Positions 26,081 to 37,400 of a stretch of 64,000 bases of DNA are shown here, piece after piece. The notes under the pieces were generated by a model, which was given only the letters and a program-made list of their open reading frames with translations, searched no databases and had not been told where the DNA came from. The DNA comes from Membranipora membranacea (lineage: Eukaryota; Bryozoa; Gymnolaemata; Cheilostomatida; Membraniporidae): contig OU612067.1 of assembly GCA_914767715.1 (NCBI GenBank), positions 23,720,162-23,784,161 of the forward strand, read 5' to 3'. Each line of letters opens with the position of its first letter. The first letter of the stretch is position 1. A program made the translations under genes and the position numbers.

Positions 26081-26238
26081 ATACAGTATACAGTATACAG
26101 TATACAGTATACAGTATACAGTATACAGTATACAGTATACAGTATACAGTATACAGTATACAGTATACAGTATACAGTATACAGTATACAGTATACAGTA
26201 TACAGTATACAGTATACAGTATACAGTATACAGTATAC
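26081..26238. repeat. Heptanucleotide satellite, about 22 copies of ACAGTAT
   Basis: A nearly perfect 7-bp tandem repeat in intron 1 of gene C, between its promoter and signal-peptide exon. A 7-bp unit without stops opens reading frames on both strands; these are not genes. Confidence 0.95.
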
Positions 26239-26473
26239 AATAACAGTGCTCCTAGGGAAAAAAAGATATTTGATAATTAATCTTGTATCATTTCCTTTTA
26301 AAAATACCTTTCTTTTAGTCTTGTTTGTTTGGATATTCCTGTTGATATTTCGACTTTTGACCATTAACGTCAGAATATTGACCATTTCAAAGGTGGCAGT
26401 GAAGTAATTTGACATTTGAGATTCATAAAGATGATTGTAGCTTGACAATAAAAGTATATATCACATTACTGAC

Positions 26474-26600
26474 CTTGGAGTGACTTCAAGCTGATGAAAT
26501 TAAGACAAAACTGAACTCCGGTTTTGTGACTGACAGACTGTATAGTTGGCCTGCTAGGGTGGCTCTCTGCACCTGCGACTTCCCATAGCCAGATTCAATC
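26474..26600 (-). promoter_or_regulatory. Gene C promoter and probable noncoding exon 1
   Basis: The minus strand carries the cluster's upstream block (GGCTATGGGAAG, then AGCCACCCT) followed by a weak TATA-like ACTATACAG near 26538-26546 and CTGTCAGTCAC, which gene D shares. A candidate donor CCAAG|GTCAGT is at 26474/26473. The TATA is degenerate compared with genes A, B, D and E. Confidence 0.5.
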
Positions 26601-28107
26601 ATGCTAGGAGGTAATCTATTTCTTTGCAGGGTAGGGTACTAACTACTGAGATTGTGAAAACATTACAAAGGGGAGGGGGTCTGGGGGCTCAGACTAGCCT
26701 TTATTGTGTTTTGCTACCACTCTCGGCTGTATGTTGCTGATAAATTATTTAACTGTTTACAGATTTTACATTTACAGCCATTCAGCTCGAAAATTGAAAA
26801 CACAATGGTGCATCTGTCTTCTCCCGATACGTGGCATTGTTGTCATCTATACGTTTCATGTTGTTGACTTGTTGCTTGTTGGGCAGTCCCAAACTTTTAC
26901 GTTAATGTGTTTAAGAGTCCCAAACTTTGTCTGTTTTGTTATGTGTTATGTGTTATAAGTAGGCCTATCACATGATCGACAAAATATAGTCCATTTTGAT
27001 GGTTGCGATAAAAAACTTGATGCAGTAAAATAAATCCAGTAAGCTACCCTTATGGAGTAAATGTTAGCTAGAGTTTTTTTTTTCAATACTTTTATTGGCA
27101 TCATAAACATTTTTAAGAAAAGACAAAGCTTTTCGTTATGTGCCAAGAGGAAAAAGGAAAAACAAGGAATTTGTAAAGCTTTAGCTAGTTTTGGAGATGG
27201 CTTATTGTAAGCTATTACCAATTTCAGTTTCACTCACCTATTATGACCCCTCTAGGGTTTTTATAACCCGGTGAGACGTAAATGATGAAACGAGAATAAT
27301 ACAGAGAAGTGAGTTTAGACTGATGTAGTAAAGATAATCCTAAACTCGGGTTCACCGACTAGGAGTGTATTATGCTGACTGTTAGTGTTCACATGAGTCT
27401 TCCCATAAACACATTTGATCTTAGATAATGGGTACTTTTTACTTTGTGGGGAACTCAGACTTGGATTGTGTTACAGAGCTGCAGGCCTAAAGTGTCCTCT
27501 GTATAACTTATGAATTAGTTTTTTTTATTGAAAATATTCTGTAGATTCCTGTGAGGCTTGCATAGGATCAAGTTTGATCCAATCAAGCTACATTTCGGGT
27601 CTGTAGAGCGGCTGATGGCTCAAAAGGGGGCGGGAAACTCCAAATACAGATGAATTGGATCATAGTTGATTAAGGTTTGCAGGTCACCTAGTTTAAGTGC
27701 TCAAACCAATGAACTAAAAGGTTTAGTTCATTGCTTTTACAATAACCATGGTTAGTACACGAGTCAACTGGTAATGGTTGATGAAATTTGCTGCCAGTGC
27801 CACAGCTATAACAATCTCACTAAGCAAAGTAAGTTTTCTTATAGCAGCCTCTCTATGATTTAATTAGTGACTACCACAAAATAAAAAGCAAACAAATAAA
27901 TGCTCTTGGATAGAGTGTTTTGGTTGCAGCCACTGTGCCAACATAGTTGTATAACAAATTATATATGTCAGCTGTTTCTTCATTCGTAATTGTAGCCGTT
28001 CATTGTAAGAAAAGGGAATGTTATTGAATAGTAAGACATGTATCAAGTTCTGGTAAAGCTCAGGTTGGGTCAAAGGAATATTATGGTAATTTTTGCACCC
28101 TATTGAG
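26600..28107. other. Intergenic DNA between genes C and D
   Basis: No gene is recognised. A perfect 12-bp-stem hairpin (CAATGAACTAAA, 3-base loop) lies at 27707-27733. Confidence 0.5.
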
Positions 28108-28152
28108 GCGGTAACTGTTAATTTCTGAACATGCTGAACAGACTGAACAGCT
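28108..28152. mobile_element. Solo terminal repeat of the 28321-28874 element family
   Basis: GCGGTAACTGTTAATTTCTG followed by CTGAACAG-type repeats matches the terminus of the neighbouring 554-bp element. No opposite end is visible. Confidence 0.6.
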
Positions 28153-28291
28153 GAATAGCACAGGTGAAAATTGAACACGGTCTTGTAAATAACAGATCTA
28201 AACTAGGACAATGATTCAGGTAAGGTATTGGTCATGTGGCACACAATCAACTGCGTCAAATAATAGCGGTAGATTTAAACCATTAAACCAA

Positions 28292-28297
28292 TTTATT
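28292..28297 (-). terminator. Probable original poly(A) signal of gene D
   Basis: The context ATCAATAAATTGG on the minus strand matches the poly(A) signal context of genes A (32737) and B (45023). It lies about 635 bases past the gene D stop because a 554-bp transposon intervenes. Confidence 0.5.
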
Positions 28298-28320
28298 GAT
28301 TAAAATTGGAAAGATTTTCA

Positions 28321-28874
28321 GGGTAACTGTAAATTGCTGAACAGGCTGAACAGACTGAACAGCTGAACAGAATTTCTCAGACTACTATTTGTTTGATTCT
28401 TTACATGATTGGCTAATTTTGCATAAGCGTGGACAATTCTTTATATTCTTCTCATTAAATTATTTATTTTAAGTTTGCATTCACCTTGGTTTCTTTCAAT
28501 TTTATGCACAGCAAATTTTTTGGCATTACACGACTAGTGAATGGATGGAAAATAGCCCCCCCCCCCTATAAACAAAGCTTGTTAAGACTGGCTAGATGGA
28601 AGGTTGAGCTGGCTAATGTTTCTGGTATCCAATTTCCAGAACACCATCAGATTTTGTCATAATTGGCACATTGATTGCTTCATTTGCTTGCCCTAAATTG
28701 GTTATATTAGGTGCCAACAGGAACTTAGTGACTCATCAAATCATTTGGTTAGGAGGAATGTGTCTGACAAGCGATAGTCAGCCAGAGAAATGATAACAAA
28801 TAATAATTTTAGTCTGAGAAATTCTGTTCAGCTGTTCAGTCCGTTCAGCCTGTTCAGCAATTTACAGTTACCGC
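28321..28874. mobile_element. Non-autonomous DNA transposon with 8-bp TSD (hAT-like)
   Basis: Long inverted termini of about 58 bp (GGTAACTGTAAATTGCTGAA..., built from CTGAACAG-like 9-mers) flank a non-coding core. An exact 8-bp duplication GATTTTCA lies at 28313-28320 and 28875-28882. Eight-bp duplications are typical of hAT and P superfamilies. It is inserted between the stop codon of gene D and its likely poly(A) signal. Confidence 0.85.
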
Positions 28875-28931
28875 GATTTTCATAACATTAATTCGAGCAG
28901 TCACTTAGCCCAGGGAGCCGAATACATCATC

Positions 28932-29459
28932 CTAATGTCTGATAAACCCTGGTTTGACAGGCTGACGAGGTGCGCTGCATATGTGTGGATTAGCAGCACA
29001 ATACTTTTTTGCTTTCTCTAGTGCGGCATCAAATACGCCTCTCTTTCCAAAGATCTTTGACCAAGCCTCATTGCCGATTGGTTGAAGAGGTTTAGACCTA
29101 GGCCCAGTACATATGTGTGGGTTGGCAGCACAGAGCTTGGCAGCTTTTGCGGCAGCAATAGGGATGGCACTTCTTTTTCCTAAATATTTATATATCTATG
29201 GTTACAATGATGAATAAACTGGTATTTGACCTTCAAATAAGTAAAAACAATACAATATATACACCAATCTATCACTTTTAACGCATATGTTGGTTCAACA
29301 GGTAGATAGTCAAATTAAGGCAATTCATTCGGGTTGGGAATATGTGGTTGGAGAAAGGTCACCTTGACAAAGTTAACATTGTTTTCTACCTTCGAAGCTG
29401 ATGATACCATTGACAGTGACCGCAGCTAGTGTCACAAGAAGAATAGCTACAACCTTCAT
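28932..29459 (-). CDS. Two-peptide secreted precursor, gene D
   Basis: Exon 29390-29469 (ATG at 29459) encodes the signal peptide MKVVAILLVTLAAVTVNG and ends in phase 1. Exon 28932-29179 follows acceptor ATATTTAG and completes GKR at the junction. Peptide 1 starts SAIPIAAAKAAKLCAANPHI and ends WSKIFG-KR, so a Phe-amide is predicted. Peptide 2 starts GVFDAALEKAKKYCAANPHI and ends GFIRH-stop, without the amidation Gly. Both share CAANPHIC (six-residue Cys spacing) followed by a Pro-rich stretch. No propeptide exon was found between signal and peptides. Gene C is its closest relative in the window. Confidence 0.83.
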
Positions 29460-29959
29460 CTTCAACTCACTGTAATGGAATAAACGTAGTACATTAAAGA
29501 AATACAGAAATACAGAAAAACAAACATCTTTTGTATCCAAATGACTTTGATGAATAGACATGGACATACATTTTGGGTATATGTCTACCATTAAAAACTT
29601 TGGACTCGTGTAATTTCGTCAAAATTGGATGAAATGAGATGAAATCTAACGCAGCTCATGACATCATAGAGATTAATCCAAAGCAAAAAATTGAAGGAGA
29701 TAAACGCATATTTCGTTGGGGAAAAAGTTGGTTTCACTTTAATAGTTCCATATACAAAAAATATCGAATATCGGTTGAAAACCCTGCTGTGACCTCACAC
29801 CCAGGCTTTCCGATTTCACCAGCAATTATTGAATGGGCCGACTTCAATGCCTTATAGCAAAACTTGTAGTGGTCCGACAAGGTCAATCTTGATTTGAAGC
29901 TGATTAGCTGGCGAAACAGCTTTGATAATCCCAATCTTCACTTCATGGATGCTTTAACT

Positions 29960-30150
29960 CTGGTTCAGTGACTGACAGTCTTTATAGCTGGCTACTATAT
30001 ATAGCCAGGTTAGGGTAGCTATCTGCACCTGGGACTTCTCATAGCTTCATTTAATCAAAGTAATGCTAATGGGCACACCTTTTCTTAGCACGGTACGATT
30101 ACTTGGAAAGTTTTCATTAGCTGCAGGCCTAATTGAGCTACAGACCTTCC
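29960..30150 (-). promoter_or_regulatory. Gene D promoter
   Basis: TATAAAG reads on the minus strand at 29980-29986, with a second TATATATAG about 15 bases upstream. The upstream block CAGGTGCAGATAGC and the CTGTCAGTCAC downstream of TATA match gene C. The exon 1 donor was not located. Confidence 0.55.
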
Positions 30151-30408
30151 TCCTGCAATGATGTAAATAAATTATCGTAATACTAAACGGTTTTGTGCTG
30201 TTAGCCATGGCGGTCACATGCTGCTGTACATTTTTGATATATTTAAAATGTAGGCCGATATTTTACTTGCATCCCGCAAACTTGAAAAGTGAGGAAAGAA
30301 TTAAAGGTCAAGGATCAAGGTCATGTCTTGGTAATTTATTGTCCCTTGCTACCTAATGAGGAAAAAATTGCATTCACAAAGAATACAGGATCTAACCTGG
30401 GACCGAAT

Positions 30409-30497
30409 TAGCCTGAGCAGGCTGTTGGGGGTGGGAGAGCGGGTGGGTGAGGAGGGACCCTCCTCACCCAGCCACCCCCGACAGCCTGCCCAGGCTA
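30409..30497. repeat. GC-rich foldback element
   Basis: TAGCCTGAGCAGGCTGTTGG pairs with the inverted right end ending CAGCCTGCCCAGGCTA; the centre also folds (GGTGAGGAGGG/CCCTCCTCACC). It belongs with the other short TAGCC-ended foldbacks in the window. Confidence 0.65.
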
Positions 30498-30499
30498 GA

Positions 30500-32730
30500 C
30501 CGGAACTCAGGTCAAGACCAGGTTATGACCTGATAATGGTTCACCATATATGGTGTATTGTTAAAAATATGACTGTAACTGTTATTGGGGTGACACAGAC
30601 TACCATTCAATATAGAATGAGCTAGCCAGTATTTTATACCTGCGTGTTTGATTTTTTATGCCTGGGATGGGAATGGGTTTTCTACATGCAAGTATCAAGT
30701 AAGTTTAAGTCTTTAACTAAGATGAATCAAATGGTAAACATATCTCCATTGCATATGTTCAAGTTGATATATATTTGTTTTCCTCAATATACTTTATGAT
30801 GCTGAGTCGCGATAATCAAGTCCTACAGGCATGTGTACAGTACAGCGAGTAACTTATTTTGAGAAATTCAGATTGTTAGATAGTCAAATCTTTAGACAAA
30901 GAGATAGATCATTTTAACAAATGGCAATATGTATGTGAATAGATTTTAATCAAACTAGTAGCCATATATAACTCTTATTACATGGGTGACCCATAACAAC
31001 AAGATTGTAGTGCTAAGGTTTTTTGCTGTCAGCCTCTGTAGCGGCCAGGATGTCGACAAAGTTTTGATTTTACTAACACATTGGGGTTTAATCCGTTGAG
31101 ATGTTAAACTGCAAGAAAATAAGGTGAACATAATAAACAAGGAATTGCAAATAGCAATAATTTGCTTAGCATAAAGCTTAACGTAAAGGAAATATACAAC
31201 AAAATTCAGCTATGTCATATAATCCATAATTACCTATTTGGCTCCTATGATTTCTCGGCAGCAAATATATCTGGTATGTGTATGAATTGTCTCTGTATAT
31301 ATGACTACAAGAAATAATATCTATGAATACAACGATGCATCTTCGTCTCTGTGACTCACTCTCTACAGTCAAGTCCGTATATTTTGGGTTGAAATGCTAA
31401 CAAAAGAAAATATCATAATGAGCATAGGTTAGTAGCTAACAAATTAGAAGCTTCGCATAAAGCCTACTACAGGCGGCATCCTGTCGTTACAGCCCCTAAG
31501 GGGAAATGGCCTGATGGGAAATGGTCTTCTGGTTTGGCCTTTTGACCTGAAATTGGAAAATGCAGTGATGAAAATTTCGTACCTGAAAACTGCACAAAGA
31601 CCAGTGAATATTATAATCAGGCAGTTATAATATAATTAAGTTATGTCAGCTTTGCATAATGATAAATTTCAATGGCGACTACCCAGAATAAGGGTATAAG
31701 AAGAGAGCAGAGGCATTTCTAGTATTATTATTAGTTCAACGGTTGCATTTAATGTAATTTACAAGGTATCAGACCGTTGCATGAAGTGTCCGCATGTCCA
31801 CTTGTCTGCGTGTCCGCATGTTCACATTGTCCACACTAGACTGTATGATAGCTCAAACAAACAAAAACTTTTTTACAACTGAATATCATTCGAGTCCTAC
31901 CATGACTCAAATATTAAGAGTAATTCTGTAATTGTCAGAGTACTGATTTTCTCGCTCCCTCACTCGCTGCAGAAGTAAACATTGAATCCATAACCTGAGA
32001 CATATTGTTTATCACCAAAACACTGCAGAGCTCAAGTGTACATTTGACTGCAAGTTTGTAACCACTGACACGTAGTCATGGAAAGGTGGTAAAAGATACT
32101 GTGCTGTCACTTTTGATGAAGTTCTATCAGTGAATAATCTAACAGTCAGTAATTGATACTGAAAATCTGGTAGATTGTACGTGATGCATTGCTTGACGTT
32201 TGAGTAATAACTATCCAAAACCCTGGTAAGTTGCTTTATGAAGGTCGGCTGCAGCATTACTGATATTCTGGACCAATAAAATGAAAGAAGTGCATCGCTG
32301 CAACTGTCCATACTTTTAGCCATGTGTTTGTGGTAGTTCAGATACATTAATATACCCCAAACATATGAAAGCTGAAGCAAATTGAGAGCAACTTGACCAC
32401 TTGTACACCAAAGAAAGAAGAGAAAGAATTTCGATTATACTTATTGGGTACTGTGTGCACTGATATACTTGGAGCAAAGGGTAAATCTTCATTACTCCTA
32501 CGGTCCTACGTGATTAAAATCAGATCAGTTAGCTACCATTGGGCTCATGTGTGTCCAAGTAAGGGTGAGGGGTATGGTACATTGGCATTATTGAACAATA
32601 GAGATAGGCCTTTGATATAATGATGAATTTGTAAGGATGGGGATTCTCTTTTGAAGTGTTGCAAAGGGCTGTTACCTTTCTAACAAGCATCCATAGGACA
32701 TTCAGATAATGTACTCAAGATTAAATATTT
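30500..32730. other. Intergenic DNA between genes D and A
   Basis: No gene is supported. The longest frame (32012-32380, minus, 122 codons) has no splice context, signal peptide or recognisable motif. Confidence 0.5.
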
Positions 32731-32736
32731 CACCAA

Positions 32737-32742
32737 TTTATT
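32737..32742 (-). terminator. Poly(A) signal of gene A
   Basis: AATAAA in the context GGTCAATAAATTGGTG, about 50 bases past the gene A stop; the context is shared with genes B and D. Confidence 0.65.
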
Positions 32743-32792
32743 GACCAAAGTTGAAAACATAAAATGATAGTACAAATACTTGAGAATGTAAT

Positions 32793-35644
32793 TTAACCAA
32801 AGATCTTATTCCATACGTTCTTAGCACCTTCAGCAACAGCCTTAGCTCCGCTTACAACAGCACCTCTGCATGTGGAGTTAGCAGCGCATGCCTTGGCAGC
32901 AGCAATAGCGGCACCAGTGACGGCGACTCTCTTTCCGAAGAGCTTGTTCCAGGCACTTTGCACAGCTCCGGCAAGCTTCTTAGCACCACTCTTGACAGCA
33001 TTTCTGCATGAAGCACTGGCAGCACAGGAAGCAGCGGCCTTGGCAGCAGCGGCAGCAGCAGCGGAAGCGGTGATGACAACTCTCTTTCCGAAAAGCTTGT
33101 TCCAGGCACTTTGAACAGCACCGGCAAGCTTCTTAGCACCACTCTTGACAGCATTTCTGCATGAAGCACTGGCAGCACAGGAAGCAGCGGCCTTGGCAGC
33201 AGCGGCAGCAGCAGCAGAAGCGGTGATGACAACTCTCTTTCCGAAAAGCTTTTTCCAGGCACTTTCCACAGCACCGGCAAGCTTCTTAGCACCGCTCTTG
33301 ACAGCATCTCTGCATGAAGCACTAGCAGCACAGGAAGCAGCGGCCTTGGCAGCAGCGGCAGCAGCAGCAGAAGCGGTGATGACAACTCTCTTTCCGAAGA
33401 GCTTGTTCCAGGCACTTTGCACAGCGCCGGCAAGCTTCTTAGCACCACTCTTGACAGCATTTCTGCATGAAGCACTGGCAGCACAGGAAGCAGCGGCCTT
33501 GGCAGCAGCGGCAGCAGCAGCGGAAGCGGTGATGACAACTCTCTTTCCGAAAAGCTTGTTCCAGGCACTTTGCACAGCGCCGGCAAGCTTCTTAGCACCG
33601 CTCTTGACAGCATTTCTGCATGAAGCACTGGCAGCACAGGAAGCAGCGGCCTTGGCAGCAGCGGCAGCAGCAGCGGAAGCGGTGATGACAACTCTCTTTC
33701 CGAAAATCTTGCCAAAGAACTTCTTAGCACCTTCAGCAACAGCCTTAGCTCCGCTTACAACAGCACCTCTGCATGTTGAGCTAGCAGCGCAAGCCTTGGC
33801 ACCAGCAATGACAGCTCCGGTGACAGCAACTCTCTTTCCAAAAAGCTTGTTCCAGGCAGACTTTACACCATCAGCAAGCTTCTTAGCACCGCTGGTAACA
33901 GCGTCCCTGCATGAGGCACTAGCAGCACAGGAAGCAGCAGCCTTAGCAGCAGCGGCAGCAGCAGCAGAAGCGGTGATGACGATTCTCTTTCCGAAGAGCT
34001 TGTTCCAGGCAGACTGCACAGCGCCGGCAAGCTTCTTAGCACCGGTCTTGACAGCGTCTCTGCATGAGGCACTAGCAGCACATGATGCAGCGGCCTTGGC
34101 AGCAGCGGCAGCAGCGGCGGAAGCGGTGATGACGATTCTCTTTCCAAAGATTTTGTTCCAGGCTGATTTTACACCATCAGCAAGCTTCTTGGCACCACTT
34201 TTGACAGCCTCTCTGCATGAAGCACTAGCAGCACAGGAAGCAGCGGCCTTGGCGGCAGCGGCAGCAGCAGCGGAAGCAGTGATGACGATTCTCTTTCCAA
34301 AGAGCTTTTTCCAGGCAGTTTGCACAGCGCCGGCAAGCTTCTTGGCACCACTCTTGACAGCTTCTCTGCATGAAGAACTAGCAGCACAGGAAGCAGCGGC
34401 CTTGGCAGCAGCTGCAGCTGCGGCGGAAGCAGTGATGACAACTCTCTTACCGAAAATCTTGCCAAAGAGCTTCTTAGCACCATCAGCAACAGCCTTAGCT
34501 CCGCTTACAACAGCACCTCTGCATGTGGAACTAGCAGCGCAAGCCTTGGCACCAGCAATGACGGCACCAGTGACAGCGACTCTCTTTCCAAAAAGCTTGT
34601 TCCAGGCAGACTTTACACCATCGGCAAGCTTCTTAGCACCGCTCTTGACAGCGTCTCTGCATGAAGCACTAGCAGCACAGGAAGCAGCAGCCTTGGCAGC
34701 AGCGGCAGCAGCAGCAGAAGCAGTGATGACGATTCTCTTTCCAAAGAGCTTGTTCCAGGCAGACTTTACACCATCGGCGAGCTTCTTGGCACCGCTCTTG
34801 ACAGCGTCTCTGCATGAGGCACTAGCAGCACATGATGCAGCGGCCTTGGCAGCAGCGGCAGCAGCAGCAGAAGCAGTGATGACGATTCTCTTTCCGAAAA
34901 GCTTGTTCCAGGCAGACTTTACACCATCGGCGAGCTTCTTAGCACCACTCTTGACAGCATCTCTGCATGAAGCACTAGCAGCACATGATGCAGCGGCCTT
35001 GGCAGCAGCGGCAGCAGCAGCAGAAGCAGTGATAACAATTCTCTTTCCGAAGAGCTTGTTCCAGGCAGACTTTACACCATCGGCAAGCTTCTTAGCACCG
35101 CTCTTGACAGCGTCTCTGCATGAAGCACTAGCAGCACAGGAAGCAGCAGCCTTGGCTGCAGCGGCAGCAGCAGCAGAAGCAGTGATGACGATTCTCTTTC
35201 CAAAGAGCTTGTTCCAGGCAGACTTTACACCATCGGCGAGCTTCTTTGCACCGCTCTTGACAGCGTCTCTGCATGAGGCACTAGCAGCACATGATGCAGC
35301 GGCCTTGGCAGCAGCGGCAGCAGCAGCAGAAGCAGTGATGACGATTCTCTTTCCGAAAAGCTTGTTCCAGGCAGACTTTACACCATCGGCGAGCTTCTTA
35401 GCACCACTCTTGACAGCATCTCTGCATGAAGTACTTGCAGCACAGGAAGCAGCGGCCTTGGCGGCAGCGGCAGCAGCAGCAGAAGCTGTGATGACGATTC
35501 TCTTTCCAAATATCTTGTTCCATACCTTCTTAGCACCATCAGCAACAGCCTTAGCTCCGCTTACAACAGCACCTCTGCATGTGGAGCTAGCAGCGCAAGC
35601 CTTGGCACCAGCAACAATGGCACCGGTGACAGCGACTCTCTTTT
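32793..35644 (-). repeat. Coding tandem array: 153-bp and 138-bp units (gene A)
   Basis: Fifteen 153-bp units and four 138-bp units lie head to tail without spacers. The block order and the local sharing of variants (LADGVKS in the first block, LAGAVQS with VVITAS in the last) show local duplication and homogenisation. The array is much more GC-rich than its flanks. Long antisense frames arise only from the repeat's codon composition. Confidence 0.95.
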
Positions 35645-36700
35645 CTGAAATCAAATAAAAATATGTCCTTCAGAATATTTCATAAGCTCACATGCTATGC
35701 ACGAAATAAGTCTAATTATAACACTTTTGTGATCAACTCTTTTCTATTTCATAGACATGTCCATTAGCTGAGGCACAGACATACTTCCTTGCTCCAAAAT
35801 TGCTGATTGTCAACAATAGCTCATATCCAAGTCCATATTGATGGGTTAATTCCTTGTCATGCCATGTCGTGCCGAATTTTAGCTCAGTTTTTGGCTATTG
35901 GAAATTAACTGCTGCACTTTTTTTGAGCTTTATCTGAACAATCTAAATCACTTATTATTATTCTCTTTTAATAGAAATTACCCTCAGTTTCATTCAGAAT
36001 ATTGTCGACGGTTGTGTGAACGGCCTGTCTGCACTGATCGTTCTGGGCACAGCTTCTGATGAGTCTCAAAACACCATCCTTCATGTCCTCTACTCCCTCA
36101 TCTAATGTATCGCGAGCACCATCTACAAAAGATATCGGTTGATAAAATTCCTGTCAAACATTTTTCACTTATTGTAAACATGATCTTTGGTAGTACGTAG
36201 GTACACTGAACAGAAATAATGAAGTGTATTTTAATTAACAAAACGTAAAGTTAAACAACGGTGGTGAAAGGTAATAATACTTTGGATCACACAAATTGTC
36301 TATTCGATTCAGTAGTTTTAACTTGAACAATTTTGAATTTCAGAGTTTATCTTAATGAGGGATTTTTAATTATTGTCACATTTCATTGTAACAATGTGGT
36401 ATCAATTTGTAAATGACCAGTACTTGAGAGTAAACAAAATTATATGATGAAGCAGCTCTTTATCCTTTATTCGATGGAAGCTGGAAGTAAATGCCATTAC
36501 CAAAATAAAAGAATCAATTCGGATGAGAAGTGTAGGCAGAAAGAGGTAACCTTGATCAAGAAATTCAATGATTAAATTATGAAAAGTTCTAGCCTACCTT
36601 TAAGAAGGTTGAACACGTTAGAAATGTCAGTTTCTGCGCTCTGCAAGAAGTTAGCATTGACAGCGGCCAGGGCCAGTACTAGAATAGCTACAACCTTCAT
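32793..36700 (-). CDS. 19-copy amidated helical peptide precursor, gene A
   Basis: Three coding exons, all joined in phase 1: 36598-36710 (ATG at 36700, MKVVAILVLALAAVNA signal peptide plus start of a propeptide), 35982-36122 (47-residue acidic propeptide from DGARDTLDEG to NETE) and 32793-35644 (peptide array opening with EKR). The array holds 19 peptides separated only by Lys-Arg: four 44-residue peptides (VAVTGA...C-x5-C...NKIFG) and fifteen 49-residue peptides (IVITAS, seven Ala, Lys, then C-x5-C and a Lys-rich half ending AWNKLFG). The order is 1+6+1+4+1+5+1. Each Gly precedes Lys-Arg or the stop, so all 19 should be amidated. The mature peptides are strongly cationic with one Cys pair each. 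Antimicrobial, cytolytic or signalling roles are inferred, not shown. Confidence 0.9.
35982..36122 (-). CDS. Propeptide exon of gene A, with a buried Cys-x5-Cys unit
   Basis: A 141-bp symmetrical phase-1 exon. Its second half (LRLIRSCAQNDQCRQAVHTT) has the same S-C-x5-C-R-x-A-V pattern as the 49-residue mature peptides (SCAASASCRDAV), but no Lys-Arg bounds it. The acidic first half could balance the charge of the cationic array. Confidence 0.8.
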
Positions 36701-37175
36701 CCTCAGGCCACTACAATGGGAAAGGCGCCGTACAATATATGAAATATGAATTATTCGTACTTATAAAAAGTGCTTTTTGTAAAGTAAACATGAATGATTA
36801 GATTTACAGTGCATGTTAGCAGAGCTGTGTATGCAGAAAGAAATACACCGGGTTTTAAATCGTTAATTTTTTCTAAATGATAACAGATTCCAAACTCATG
36901 CACACTGCCCAAGTGCTAGTTGGCAGGCTTTGCTTGGAATCCTATCTACTATTTTGTCCATGCTATGGTTGAACACGAAGAAATTGTCTCAATAATTTTT
37001 TATCTTGCGAAATCGTCGAGATTTATCATAAAATTACTGATATTTCCAAACTCATCTCTTATCAAATTTGTGAACGAAAATGAAATAAAGCTCTTGTTGT
37101 TATTGATGACTGACAGTAGATAAAATCCAGAATTTATATCCAGCTGTGGTATAATGGTGGAATGAGAGTACTCAC

Positions 37176-37400
37176 CGTTGTGTGTCTTTAGTAATGAAGT
37201 CGAGACGAATCTGAACTCTTGTTCACTGGGGAGCAGTTTATATAGCCAGCTCCCATGGTGGCTTAGTGCACATGGGCCTTCCCATAGCCATATTAGATCT
37301 ATGATTATATGTTATCTTCTTCTTTGCAGGTTACTATGCTTTCAATGTATCGCGTAGCTGAAAGCCTAGATCTTCCTCCGGAACTAATGCATTTTTATTC
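37176..37400 (-). promoter_or_regulatory. Gene A promoter and noncoding exon 1
   Basis: TATATAAA at 37237-37244 (minus), with GGCTATGGGAAGGCC and CATGTGCAC upstream and a distal block ATGCATTAGTTCCGGAGG near 37377-37395 containing an ETS-like TTCCGG. A donor ACAACG|GTGAGTAC is at 37176/37175; it splices to the acceptor CCATTGTAG ending at 36711. The arrangement matches gene B and the orphan copy near 44.1 kb. Confidence 0.7.

Noticed and set aside
26019-26448. Tyr/Ser repeat proteins on both strands
   Set aside because: Pure translation of a 7-bp satellite that has no stop codon.
32012-32380. 122-codon minus-strand frame as a further cluster gene
   Set aside because: No signal peptide, Lys-Arg sites, Cys pair or splice context.
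32793-35644. Tandem array as a CRISPR or satellite
   Set aside because: Units are in frame, spacer-free, flanked by splice sites and a signal-peptide exon, and bounded by Lys-Arg codons.
33145-35658. 837-codon open frame antisense to the gene A array
   Set aside because: It is open only because the repeat units lack stops in that frame. It has no signal peptide, splice context or meaningful motif.
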